Assembly: GCA_021904315.1 (NCBI GenBank)
Contig: CM038920.1
Location: forward strand, 19,592,001 to 19,656,000
From: Sphagnum magellanicum
Taxonomy: Eukaryota; Streptophyta; Sphagnopsida; Sphagnales; Sphagnaceae
Reading direction: 5' to 3'
Length of the DNA stretch: 64,000 nt
The notes under the pieces were generated by a model that saw only the letters and a program-made list of their open reading frames with translations, was not told the DNA's origin and ran no database searches. This document shows, piece after piece, positions 37,036 to 49,528 of this stretch. A program made the translations under genes and the position numbers. Position 1 is the first letter of the stretch, and each line of letters starts with the position of its first letter.

Positions 37036-37223
37036 AACTGTCACAGAAAACAAAACCCATCCAAAAAAAAAAAAAAAAACAAAGGTCCGGTCAGTTTAAC
37101 TGACACAAAAAACAAAACCCATCAAAAAAAAAAAAAAAAACAAAGGTCCGGTCAGTTTAACTGACACAGAAAACAAAACCCATCCAAAAAAAAAAAAAAA
37201 CAAAGGTCCAGGCAGTGCCTGGA
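37036..37223. repeat. Three ~62-bp tandem units with A-tracts and GTCAGTT palindromes
   Basis: Units start at about 37036, 37098 and 37159. Each contains ACAAAACCCAT, a run of 15-18 A, then CAAAGGTCC. Between units lies GTCAGTTTAACTGAC, an inverted repeat with 7-base arms. The last unit is followed by TCCAGGCA-G-TGCCTGGA (37207-37223), a perfect 8-base-arm palindrome. Confidence 0.9.
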
Positions 37224-37585
37224 AATTGCCCGGACAGACAAACAGACATTGTAGCTTCAATATATAAGATGATCAAATACTAATTAGTTAATTAGATGAG
37301 TAGTAATGTTAGTGTTATAATGTATGTTCATTATTATTACCAGTTATTTTTTCCTTAGGAAACCAATGGAATGGTGTTATAAAGAAGTTACTTGGAGCTA
37401 CTATAATCAATACCTAAGGCCAAAGATGAAGAATACAGAAGAATGGGATGGATATTATTATCTTCTCTCAAGACACCGGCAATTTATGTGTTGTTTTGGA
37501 ACCTAGTAGTCTCATCATGGCATTATTTTTCTTCTTCAGTAGCACTGCAATAACTGGTGGTTGACAAGGCTCCTCCAAAGTCATC
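37224..37585. other. Spacer with one unrecognised frame
   Basis: A plus-strand frame at about 37366-37506 follows a TTCCTTAG acceptor-like sequence and reads KPMEWCYKEVTWSYYNQYLR, rich in aromatic residues like a real exon. I cannot assign a family. Confidence 0.3.
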
Positions 37586-39017
37586 ATGGACATCTATTGC
37601 ACTTCATGCAACAAAAGCCACAACAATGAATTCTTGTTCCGACATGGCAATGTCTTCATGGACACTATGATTATAGGTAGTGATGGTGCTTGGATATGTG
37701 AATGTCACCCATACTTTATTGGCCCTAAATTCTCATTCCCAACTATGTAATGGATTTTGACAAGTTAGTAGTATGTTCCTCTCCTCCTCAATCTAGATGA
37801 TCCTTTGTTGTTGTTGCTGCTACTACTCTAGGTTTTCCTTATTTCCACATGTATTTGGCTTGGGGTTCAAACAAACCTTCCATCCCTTTAAGGATATGTG
37901 GAATGATACCTTGAGCTTGTTCATTTCTAGTAACAAATATCAAATAAAATGTTGTTTGTCTCTGTATTTGTTTCAAAATGCTCAAGGAACCTAGCATAAT
38001 ATGCAAAATCCAATAACCAAAAAAATGCCTTCAAAGCTTCAACCTAAATAGATCTCCATACCTTTGAATCTCCATTATCTCCACATTAGTCTTCCACATT
38101 GTCTAGAACATAAAACATGGGGAATTTCATGTGTGAAGCAACTATTTGCTCACTGTCCTTTTGTGAACTTAAGTTGTATGATGGGGTTCTTGTTCATGTG
38201 CAGCTAAAATCCAATGATATTTGAAGACTATTAGAGGCAACATCTAGATCTGGGAACAACTGTGATGCCCACTTGTACAAAATGAACTACGATTATGGCT
38301 TGACCAATTTGACGACTATTCCACACCTACTTTGACAATGGCCATTCAAAAACTTCATGCATTGATAGCAAATGTTGTGATAGAGGTACGTTACATCGTG
38401 CTTGAAATTGGCTCACACCAGCTCATCAATGATGTTGTATTTAACATTGTTCTCCAACATTATAATGTTTCAAACATTGTATCCTCTCTATTTTACTACC
38501 ATGTGAACCTTTTCAGCATTGTCCAAATATATGCATAAAGTATGCAAATCTATCTAATATATACAAATATTTATTTTCTAGTGTACTTGAGTTATGAATG
38601 TTGTTTGTTCAATGATGGTGGCCATAGCAAATGGTACCTTTTTGCTTGTGCTTTGTGTTTTCATGTACACTTATTTCAAGCACTTTACAATATATTCGAA
38701 AGGATAATGGTGTGGGGCCTTTACCTTGTGCACTAAAAGTAGTTGATAGAAATGTTTAGGACACCAAATTACCAATGGGCTAGTGAGCATGATTGCAATT
38801 CAACCATATTTCAAGGAGGTATAGTGATCAAATTGATTTCATCACCCAATAATCCTACAACAAATATCCAAGAGGTACAAAGCAATCCTAACATTGTTGC
38901 AGAACATCATCATGCCTACTCTTGGCCCTTCTTTACTCCCATCACAAAGGATGTGGACAATGATGTTATGTTTTCTCCTTGTCAAAGATCATTGGCCATA
39001 TAGGAACCTACATGGGG
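37586..39017 (+). pseudogene. Tryptophan aminotransferase-related (TAR/alliinase family) fragment, decayed
   Basis: Intact relatives are PLP-dependent enzymes: TAA1/TAR convert tryptophan to indole-3-pyruvate in auxin synthesis, and alliinases cleave cysteine sulfoxides. Three segments lie in the expected order. 37586-37750 matches the EGF-like alliinase domain: HGNVFMDTMIIGSDG then ICECHPYFIGPKFS. 38332-38536 matches the start of the aminotransferase domain: AIQKLHALIANVVIEVRYIV then GSHQLINDVVF and NIVSSLFYY (family: PYYP). 38752-39017 contains IKLISSPNNP (family: ELVTSPNNPDG), HHHAYSWPFFTPI (family: HDHAYYWPHFT) and, after a one-base shift at about 38978, LSKIIGHIGTYMG, keeping the PLP-binding Lys. 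The C-terminal third is not found, and the part between the EGF and aminotransferase segments is only faintly visible. Frameshift and missing parts make it a pseudogene. Confidence 0.85.
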
Positions 39018-40508
39018 TAATATTTGCTCAACTCTCCTTTGTTTTGCATTTTTTTGCATTCAAAAGTTAAAGAAGTCTAGTAATTAGATTTCTATTCTAT
39101 TTGATCCCATCCCTTCATTGAACATATTTCGCAGTGTTGGTATTTGTGTGGTTGGATTAAAGGTAGCATTTGAATTCCAAGACATGGGTCAAGCACCCAC
39201 TTTGACTCAACTTCTAGCAAAATTGGGGCAATCAATTTGCAAGAAAACTAGAGTCTTGGGTTGTTTGAATTCTTAATATTGGTGACTGATGATCTTATGG
39301 TACAAAGGGTTGAGAAGTAATTTCCAGGATGTCACACTTGTTGTGGGGACAAATAATCCACATGTATTATCCACCAGAAGGTGTAAACATCCCTAGGAAC
39401 TTGTGGCCAAATATGTTGATGCCTTCCATTCGTATTAACAGGGATGTGCATGTGTAGGTCCAGCAAGATTCTAAAGGCCAATGTCCATTACAAACACAAG
39501 TGATAAGTTCACATTGCAACAACTTAAAATGGAAGTGTCATTGGTAGGTATAGCTAGTTGTTATGGTTAATGTGTGCCATGTTGCACCAATTGAGCAACA
39601 AGCTTGTCCATGAACCTTAGTTTAGTAGTATTAGGCCTATAAATTTATGAATATCATGCATTATGTGCTTTGTAATTTTTTTGATTTGTGTAACTAGGAG
39701 AATTTGTGTGAATCCTTGTCCATGACTAAATTACTAGATGGATTCAATAAAACATGAAGGTGAACAAGTTGAACCTGATGTTGACCTTAAATTTAATAGA
39801 ATCTCCTAAACTTAAATTGGGCACAAGGTGATTTAATTTGTTGTGTAAAACAACCAAAAGCTAATTTAAGAACCTTACATTAATTTACCATGAGGTCAAT
39901 TAGCCCCTTAAATTTCACCAACCAAAAGGGTGAAAAAACCCTCCAAAATCGATGAATCATGTGGTGAAAAAACCAACAAAAATCACTAATGACACAACTT
40001 CATTTAATTGCTAAACATAATATTTCACTAAACTTGAATTTTATTTAGTTGTCCTTTGTTTTACTAGCCAACAATAAAATAGGTCAACTATCCATAGCCA
40101 CTAGTCCCCATTCATTAGAGGATTGGCCGGTTTAACCATAGTGATTTTGTCCGATTTCACCCAAAACTCTGGTGAAACACATGGTGAACATGGACACATT
40201 TCCTAGTAGTGACTTTTCCCTTCAACTACCACTATTATAGTAGTTATTTCCTAGATTAAAGTAGTCAGGTTGCAAACTCAACCTAAATCCCATTCTTATT
40301 GGTTAAATTCAAATTATAGTAACTCCCACATTATAGAACATTTTAACCTACCACTTGATGGATGAATCGAATCAATCATGACCTACATCAATGGATAGAA
40401 TGGCTTTTCAAATATTTAATTATTGATCTACTCTTAGTAATTTTGCACTATTAGACTATGGTAAATGGTAAAAATCCAACCAAGGGTCTAATAATTCTAC
40501 TTTTAACA
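39018..40508. other. Non-coding stretch
   Basis: No recognised gene. I looked for a continuation of the aminotransferase after 39017 and did not find one. Near 39900-40180 there are repeated GTGAAAAAACC / GGTGAAACACATGGTGAA words. Confidence 0.5.
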
Positions 40509-42340
40509 ATGTGTCATTCAACCTCTATCACTAGGACCTAGGTCCTATGTCATTCATCTTCTTATATCATTAGGACCTAGGTCTACATCACTATAGCCTA
40601 TGTCATTAAAATGTAATAAATCACTAAGCCCTATGTCACTAAGGTGTAATACTCAACCTTTGTCACTAAGACCTAGGTCTATATCATTAGGTCTTCTTTC
40701 AATCATCCTCTATCATTAGGACATAGGTTTATATCACTGCAACATGTCTCATTCAACCTCTATCACTAGGACCTAAGTCTATATCATTAGGTCTCCTTTC
40801 ACTCATCCTTTATCACTAAAACATAGGTTTATATCACTACAACACATGTGTAATTCAACCTATGTCATTAAGGTGTAATACATCATTGGTGCTTATGCCA
40901 CAAAAGCCTATGCCACATTGGTTTCCTACTACATTTGGGCTTAATGTAATATGTCATTATGGCCTAAGCCAATAATGCCCATCTCACTCCACCTATGTCA
41001 CTCAAGTTTATATTGTCGCTTGGGTTTGACCAATGTCATATGTCACTAGGGTGTATGCCAATAAAGCCTCACATGTTTCACTTAACATATGTCATTCATA
41101 TGTATGTCATTAGGGCTTATGTCAATCAAGCACATTTCATTAAGTTTATGTCACTTAAACCAAGTTTATTTCACTCTAAGGCTTGAGGTTTGTGCATCAT
41201 TTGGGCTTGTATCATTAAGGTATAATCACTTACACTTAATCTTAATGCCATAAATTCTACTTGTCATACATGTTAGTGTTGTATTCTAAAATTTGTTAAA
41301 AACATGTTCAAACATGCACATGGATCTTTCAAATCAAATGGTACCTATGATATTCACATTTGCACATTTCACCTCTTCCTCTTCCTCATGTGTTGCTCCT
41401 TTGAACCCCTGTTAATCACAACATGTAATGATGTTTTATAATTTCACAGAACAAAACACTAGATATTGAATCTTGGGATGAAATTCCAAGTCTTATGAAC
41501 TCATAACTTTATGATGTTATGTGTACATGTGAGTGTGCACAAATTGTAACAAACTAACAATTCCCATTGAACAATCTAGTTGCATCATCCAAAATTGTAA
41601 TTCCATGAAACATGTTAATGGCATTCACATTAAAACTATGAGATCTTGTACCTTTCCATGAACGACACACATACTTTAACTTTTTCAATTGGCATTTGGA
41701 GTCCCAAGGTTATAAACATTTGCATCCCACATTTGTATGGGTTAATTTTCCATATGTGCACCTAGGATCACTTGTATGTCACTTGCATCAAAACAATAAG
41801 ATTTACGTTCATTTCCATATGCTTGAGAACACCTTGCAACACATATTACACTAGGTTGGTGCACTGAATAGTTCTATAAGAGTGACATCCAAACTCATTA
41901 ATAATGTCACATCTAGGATACAATCATCATTAATCCCACCATTTAGTATTGAACATGGCCCTTATTACACCTTATCATCATAAATGACAGTGTAAATCAA
42001 TCTATTGAATTAAACTATGAAAGTAGTAATATGCCAAACATCAAACAAAAATATCAATGAAGGGGGAATGGAAATGTCAAATTAACCATTGCACTCGTTT
42101 AAGCTCTAAAAATGGGTTCATTGTAGCTAGTGGTTTGGGCATGCACGGTGGTTGTGTAATGGCATGTCTCTTGTCATAAGACCCTAATCACTAGGGACAT
42201 CCAAAACCACTACCAAACCATTATAATGGGATAGGTGCATTCCAGTCAAAATTTGAGTGGAATGGTTAGTGATTGGGATCATTTCCATTAGTAGGGGAAG
42301 ATGCACTAAAGGTAAAATCCTAATTTTTTGAAGTTTCAAA

Positions 42341-44035
42341 CCTTGTAAATGGCCTTGGCAACATTTGCTTCTTGTTCCTTTGTGTGCCACATATGTGTTA
42401 TTTCCTCTTGAGGTGCAACATTCTATAGACAATCAAATAATAGATCAAAAAACAATAACAATTGCAACATCAATATCCAATACTCTGCTTTAAAATCAAA
42501 ACAATAACATTACATTAACAAGCATAACAATGCCTGCATTTCTTAATTTGGTTGTTTAAGGCAAAGAAGAGGTGGTTTGATTAGTGAACATTTTATTCAA
42601 GTTCATTTTCAGATGCTTATGACACAACACATTACAATTCATACATTAGGTTGGTGTGGAATAAACATATACTAAAATTCATCTCAATCTTTTAAAGTTG
42701 CATACCTTGTAAATGACCAAATGCCAACATTTTCTTTTGATTCCTTGTTGTGCCACAAATCTGCCACTTCCTTTTAAGGTGCAACATTATGAATAGGATC
42801 TACAAATAGGTCAAAACAACCTAATACCATCAATAAAAAATCAATATCAGATATTTTAACTTAAAAAATAAAGTAACAACATTACATAAACAAGTGGATC
42901 AATGCCTACCTTTGTTGATTTGGTTGTTTAAGGCAAAGAAGAGGTGGTTTGATTAATGAACATTCGATTTAAGTTCATTTTTAGATGCTTCAATAACACA
43001 TTGTGCAACATATACAATATGTTTGTGTATGGTATAAGAACATACTAAAATTCATCCCAATTTGTTTAAGTTGCATACCTTGTAAATGATTGAATGCCAA
43101 GATTTGCTTTTGATTCCTTGATGTGCCACATATCTGCCACCTCCTCTTGAGGTGAAACATTATGAATACAATTTACAAATAGGTGAAAACAATTTATTAA
43201 CAACAATAACAACATCAATATCCAATACTTTAACTTACAATATAAAGTTGTCACATTGCATTAACAAGTGTAGTAATGGCTACCTTTGTTGATTTGATTG
43301 TTTAGGGCAAGGAAGAGGTGGTTTGACTAATGAACATTTTATTTAAATTCATTTTTAGATGATTTAGCAACACATTGCAACACATTAATTATGTTGGTGC
43401 ATCCTATATGGACATATTGAAATTCATTTTTAAGTTGCATACCTTGCAAATGACCAAATGCTAACATTTGTTTTTTATTTATTTGTGGGCCACAAATTTG
43501 CCGCTTCTTCTTAAGGTGGAACATTATGAATAAAATATGTAGCAAATAGGTGAAAACAATATAATAACAACAATAACAACATCTATATCCAATACTTTAG
43601 CTTATAAAATAAAGTAGTAACATTACATCAACAAGTGTAATAATGACTACCTTTGTTAATTTGGTTGTTTAAGGCAAACCAATGACCAGCTGATTTAAGA
43701 TTGAACTTTCAAATGTTTCAATACCACCCTATAACAATACATTGAATAGATGCATGGAATAAAAATGTATTGAAATTTGTCCCAATGTTTAAAAAATTCA
43801 TACCTTGTAAAAAACTTACCAACATTTACTTTTGATTTCTTTGTGTGTGCCACAAACCTATTACTTCCTTTTGAAGTGCAACACTATTAATACAATAAAT
43901 AAGGTTCAAAACAATGTAATAAAAACAAAAACAACATGTGCATAATATCCAATATTTTAACTTACAAAATAAAATAGTAAAATTACATCAAAAAGCATAA
44001 CAATGGTTGCCCAAGTGTTGGTTGGTGTTACAATT
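42341..44035. repeat. ~365-bp tandem units in the left arm (five)
   Basis: CCTTGTAAATG-type starts lie at 42341, 42704, 43078, 43442 and 43803 (spacing 361-374). Each unit runs through a TGCCACAAATCTGCCACTTC-like section, a GTGCAACATTATGAATA section, ATATCCAATACTTTAACTTA, and GGTTGTTTAAGGCAAAGAAG. Confidence 0.88.
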
Positions 44036-45284
44036 TTTATGTTGCAAAATAATAAAAGTAACAACAAAACAACACATGAAATAAAACAACACAAAAACAA
44101 TAATAATAATACAATAATAGTTTAATAATTATAATTCAAGAACTTATAAGTTCCTCTAAAAGATTAAGAACCCCATTAGCAACCCAACATCCAAAAAAAC
44201 CAAGAAACTAACAACCATTTGACCATCCACAAAAACCTTATAAACATAAAGTTGTACATGTGAATGAATGGGTGTACTCATGGTTGGGCCTTTAGCAAAC
44301 TATTAGGGATGGAATGGATGAAAATACTTTATGCCACATTCATCTAAAATTTGAAATTGAACTTTCCCACCCACTTTGTTGGACGAGATCTTACCACATA
44401 CACTTCTGATGAAAAATGATGGATGCAAACCATATTAGGGTTTTATTAGAAAAAGGAAGTGAAATTCTAAGATATTTTGATATTGACATTTTTTTCACAC
44501 CTGAAGTGTTTGGTGGAGATGGATAAAATGGCTTGGTTAGGTTGCTTATTGTTGCACAATTGTGTGTTTAAATGTTATAATGGTGTCCAAAGAATCCAAT
44601 GGCGTTTGAAAACAAAAGAGGAGATGGTTAAAACTAGGAGGTGTAAAGGTGAAAGTAAATCAAATGGAGAGTTGAAAAAAATGGACAATGACTCATATTC
44701 ATGCAAGTAATTTGCCCATTAGATATGAATTTTGGCTCAAGATTACACTCCTAGAAATTTTTTAACCTACCTTGTTGAGATGTTTATGTTGTTTACATGT
44801 TGATATATTGTTGTGGTATGTATTGCTACTATTATCTTGTTATTATGTACTACTTATATTATTGTGTTATGTTCTTGTGTTGATGTATTGTTATTATCAC
44901 ATTTTGATTATGTTTTTGTTGTTTTTGTGTTTGTGTTATTGTTTGCATGAAATATACAAAGAGGTGATCATAACATGGACAACATGGTTGGTTGGTTCAA
45001 GTCTAATTCAACAAATTATGACTGGTCAAGGTCTGTTTTTGAAGATTGTGACTGGTTAAGATCAGTTTCAATAAATTGTGATAGCCCAATGTAATGACAT
45101 TCAAACTAAAAATATTACACATTGTTTCCACTAGATTATCATAAGGTAAATATCGAAAAATTTGAACAAGTGAAGTATATTAGTTAACTAGCTTCTAATG
45201 TCCATGTGTAATCTCATTGTCCCCAAGTGCCTGGGACTCGCATGTTAATTTTCCATTTTCATTATTTTTCAAATTATATTCATA

Positions 45285-46500
45285 ATCTTGCACATCAAAA
45301 GGAAGTGGCACACAAATGAATCAAAAGCAAATGTTGGCATTTGGTCATTTACATACACAACTTTAAAAATTTGTGATGAATTTCAATATGTCCTTATGCC
45401 ATGCCCCAACATAATGTATGTGTTGCAATGTATCATTGAAACAGTTGAAAATGAACTTAAATCAAGTGTTCATTGGTCAAACCACTTCTTCCTTGCCTTA
45501 AATAACCAAATCAACAAAGGTAGCCATTACTACATTTTCTAATGTAATGTTATTACTTTATTTTGTAAGCTAAAGTATTGGATATTGATGCTATTATTGT
45601 TGTTAATAGATTGTTTTCACCTATTTGTAGATTGTATTCATAATGTTTCACCTTAAGAGGAGGTGGTAGATATGTGGCATGTCAAGGAATTAGAGGCAAA
45701 TCTTGGCATTTAGTCATTTACAAGGTATGCAACTTAAAACAATTATGATGAATTTCAGTATGTTTTTATACCATGCACAAACATATTATATATGTTGCAC
45801 AATGTGTTGTTGAATCATTTGAAAATGAACTTAAATTGAATGTTCATTAGTCAAACCACCTCTTCATTGCCCTAAACAACCAAATCAACAAAAGTAACCG
45901 ATAATCCACTTCTTGATGTACTAGCTATTATTATGTAATTTTGTAAGTTAAAATATCAGACATTAATGTTGTTATTATTGGTATTAGGTCATTTTGACCT
46001 ATTTGTAGATTATATTCATAATGTTGTACTTCAAGAAGAAATGACAAATTTGTGGCACATCAAGGAATCAAAAGAAAATGTTGGCATTTGGTCATTTATA
46101 AGGTATGTAGCTTTTAAAAAATGCGATGAATTTTAATATGTGCTTATTCCATGCACCAACCTAGTGTATGTATTACAATGTGTTGTTTCAAAAGCATTTG
46201 AAAATGAACTTAATTCTCAAGTGTTCATTGATCAAACCACCCCTTCTTTGCCCTAATTAACAACCAAACTAATAAATGCAAGCATTGTTATGCTTGTTAA
46301 TGTAATGTTACTGTTTTGATTTTAAAGTAGAGTATTAGATATTGATGTTGCAATTGTTTTTTTTGTTTTTTTGACCTATTGTTTAATTGTATATAGAATG
46401 TTGCACCTCAAGAGGAAATGACACATATGTGGCACACAAAGGAATAAGAAGCAAATGTTGCCAAGGCCATTTACAAGGTATGAAACTTCAAAAAATTAGG
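45285..46500. repeat. ~365-bp tandem units in the right arm, inverted
   Basis: Reverse-complement versions of the left-arm units, with ACAAGGTATG-type ends at about 45350 (diverged), 45720, 46098 and 46474. Short open frames in these units (for example around TWHIKESKANLGI-like wording) recur because the units recur; they show no known domain. Confidence 0.85.
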
Positions 46501-47379
46501 ATTTTACTTTTAGTGCATCCTCACCCTACTAATGGAAGTGATTCTAATCACTAACCATTCCACTCAAATTTTGAGTGGAATGCACCTATCCCACTATAAT
46601 GGTTTGGTAGTGGTTTTGGATGTCTTTGGTGATTGGGGTCCTATGGCAAGAGACATGTCATTGCACAACCACCGTGCATGCCCAAACCACTAGCTACAAT
46701 GAACCATTCTTTAGAGTTTAAATGAGTGGAATGGTTAATTTGACATTTCCATCCCCCCCTTATTGATATTATCTTATGTTTGGCATAATATTACTTTCAC
46801 ACTCTAATTCCATAAATTGATTTACACTGTCATTTATGATGGTAAGGTGTAGTAAGGGCCATGTTCAATAATGAGTGGTGGGATTAATAATTATTGTACC
46901 CTAGATATGACATTATTAGTGACTTTGGAGGTCACTCCTATAAAACTATTCAGTGCACCAACCTAGTGTAATACGTGTTGCAAGGTGTTGTTAAGCATAT
47001 GGAAATGAATGCAAATCTTATTGTTTTGATGCAAGTGACAAACAAGTGATCCTAGGTGCACACATGGATAATTACCCCATACAAATGTGAGATACAAATC
47101 TTCATTACCTTTGGACTCCAAATGCCAATTGAAAAAATTCAAATATGTGTGACATTCATGGAAAGGTACGGGATCTCATAACCTGGAGATGAATGCCATT
47201 AACATGTTTCATAATTACAATTATAGATAATGCAACCAGATTGTTGAATGGGAATTATTAGTTTATTCCAAATTGTGCACATTCACGTGTACACATAATG
47301 CTATAAAGTTATGAGTTCATAAGACTTGGAATTGCATCCCAGGATTCAATATCTAGTGTCTTGTTCTACAAAATAATAA

Positions 47380-48660
47380 AATTTCATTACATGTTGTGAT
47401 TGATGGGGGTTCAAAGGAGCAACACATGAGGCGTAGGAAGAGGTGAAATGTGCAAGTGTGAATATCAAAGGTACCATTTGATCTAAAAGGTCCATGTGCA
47501 TGTTTGAACATGTTTTTAACAAATTTCAAAATACAACGCTCTAGCATATATGACAAGTATAATATATGGCATGAAGACTAGGTATAAGTTATTAGACCTT
47601 AATTATACAAGCCCAAATGATGCACAAACCTTAAGCCCTAGAGTAAAATAAACTTGGTTTAAGTGACATAAACTTGAAATAAACTTAGTGAAACACGTTT
47701 GATTAGCACAAGCCCTAATGACATATAACATTGGTCAAATCCAAGTGACAATATAAACTTGAATGACATAGGTAGAGTGAGATGTTGTTGTAGGCCATAA
47801 TGACATATTACAATAAGCCCCAAGTGTAGTAGGAAACTCATATGGCATAGGTCTCAGTGGCATAGGCACTAGTGATGTATTACACCTTAGTGACATAGGT
47901 TGAATGACACATGTCGTAGTGATAAAGACCTATGTCCAAGTGATAGAGGATGAGTGATAGTGCCTTGTTGTGGGAAATTGTAAAACATCACTACATGTTG
48001 TGATTGATAGGGGTTCAAAGGAGTAGCACATGAGGTGGAGAAAAAGGTGAAATGTGCAAACGTGAATATCAGAAATACCATATAATATGAAAAGTTCATG
48101 TGTATGTTTGGACATGTTTTTAGCAATTTCAAAATATAGGGCTAATTTATATGACAAGTAAAGTCTAAGGCATTAAGACTATATGTAAATAATTAGACCT
48201 TAATGATACAAGCCCAAATGATGCACAAACCTCAAGCTTTAAAGTGAAATAAACTTGGTTTAAATGACATAAATCTGAAATAAACTTAATGAAACATGCA
48301 TAATTGATGCAAGCCTTAATGATTGACATGAATGACATATGTTAAATGACACATGTGAGGTTTTATTGGCATATGCCCTAGTGACATATAACACTGGTCA
48401 AACCCAATTAACATTATAAACTTGAGTGACATAGGTGGAGTGAGATGGGTCTTATTGGCATAGGCCATAATGACATATTACAGTAAGCCTAAGTGTAGTA
48501 GGAAACCCATGTGGCATAGGCACTAGTGATGTATTACACCTTAATGACATAGGTTGAATGACATATGTCATAGTGATATAGACCTATGTCTTAGTGATAG
48601 AGGATGAATGAAAAAGGACCTAATGATATAAACCTAGGTCTTAGTTATAGAGTGACACAT
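47380..48660. repeat. Outer right arm: duplicated ~600-bp segment with GTGACATAGG-type motifs
   Basis: The segment starting CATTACATGTTGTGATTGAT near 47389 recurs near 47990 and later near 50928 and 54332. After each start come AAGCCCAAATGATGCACAAA and then strings of AATGACATAGG, AGTGACATATA and CTAGTGATAGAGG words. The left arm carries the complements at about 40509-41430 once, so this segment was duplicated on the right side only. Confidence 0.8.
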
Positions 48661-49528
48661 TCCTAACCTCCTTAAGAGACTCAAATGTGAGTTTAAGATG
48701 AAAACAACGGAAGAGTAGGAAGTTGGGGCGCGTTCCCTGGCTCGCAGCACTTCGGGGGTAGGGGGGTATGCTAGAGCTTCGGGATGGGATTAGGAAGATT
48801 GATAAACACTTCAATCACTCACATGAACCTGCACAAACCAAACAACAAGTTGGCTAGTGCATAGTTGGAGCATTTTTGGTGCTAGGACGAACCACGGGCA
48901 AACTCGGATTCACAAGACTCACCACGGCCTAGACTTGAAGGAAGCCACCACCTTCCCCCTTATAGTATACTTTGTGCCTCTCCACGCGGCCCACATCCAA
49001 ATGACATTTTGTTAGTTGGGACTTTTGCGACTTTGGGCCCCCATAACTTTGTGTATAGGCCTCCGATTGAGATGAAGTTTTAAGCAAAGTTGTAGCCCTC
49101 GTCTAGAAATTTCTAACAATATGTGGCACACCACTTACACGCAAGGACATCAGGTCGATTCCCGACTTTTAGTGGTTGGGAGTGAAACTGCCAATTTGAT
49201 TCCCAACCTTTCTTTTGGCCATAACTTGTGTTTTAGATGTCCAAATGAGTCATGTGAACCCATTTTAGACATCTAAGTTTCAATAGATTTTCAATGATAT
49301 AAAGAACTTTTCAAACCAATGGGTTTTGATCCTTGCAATCACTCCTTGAAGATTTGGGAGTCCTTCAGGACTCCAACTCCCCAAGTGGGAGTTGCCTTGG
49401 GAGTGTGAAGGTTCATTTTTTCACATTCTCTTGCACTCCCAGGAGTATAAGATGTGCCTCCCAGCTCTCCCTCTTGTCTCGCACTCTTACAAGCCTTTGC
49501 CTTGGTCGCGAGCCCAAGGCTAAGGTTG
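48655..49528 (-). mobile_element. Dispersed element E1, copy 2
   Basis: This is the reverse-strand copy of the 11352-12270 element. Plus-strand landmarks in order: GACTCAAATGTGAGTTTAAG; GGGCGCGTTCCCTGGCTCGC; GGGATGGGATTAGGAAGATT; CCACCACCTTCCCCCTTATA; CATAACTTTGTGTATAGG; CCATAACTTGTGTTTTAGAT; and the end GCGAGCCCAAGGCTAAGG. It interrupts the repeat arrays: similar GACATAGG-type sequence lies on both sides, and 49529-49850 repeats the wording of 48440-48650. Confidence 0.88.

Larger units (their letters stand above)
40509..48660. mobile_element. ~8.15-kb inverted-repeat (foldback-like) element
   Basis: The left arm (~40509-43560) and right arm (~45285-48660) are reverse complements over most of their length. 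Matched landmarks: AAATGGTACCTATGATATTC near 41338 with its complement near 47466; CCTCTTGAGGTGCAACATTC near 42404 with its complement near 46394; AGGTGAAACATTATGAATAC near 43150 with its complement near 45640. Sums of paired coordinates are near 88,810 for the inner three-quarters and ~89,170 at the outer ends, because the right arm has an extra duplicated stretch. A/T-rich stretches at about 44040-44120 and 44820-44945 also pair, leaving a short unpaired centre near 44150-44770. Neither arms nor loop encode a transposase I recognise. Arms made of internal tandem repeats are the hallmark of foldback elements. No target-site duplication was found. Confidence 0.88.

Noticed and set aside
44477..45059. 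Transposase gene in the loop of the foldback element
   Set aside because: The two frames (77 and 95 codons) are low-complexity or without motif; neither resembles a transposase.
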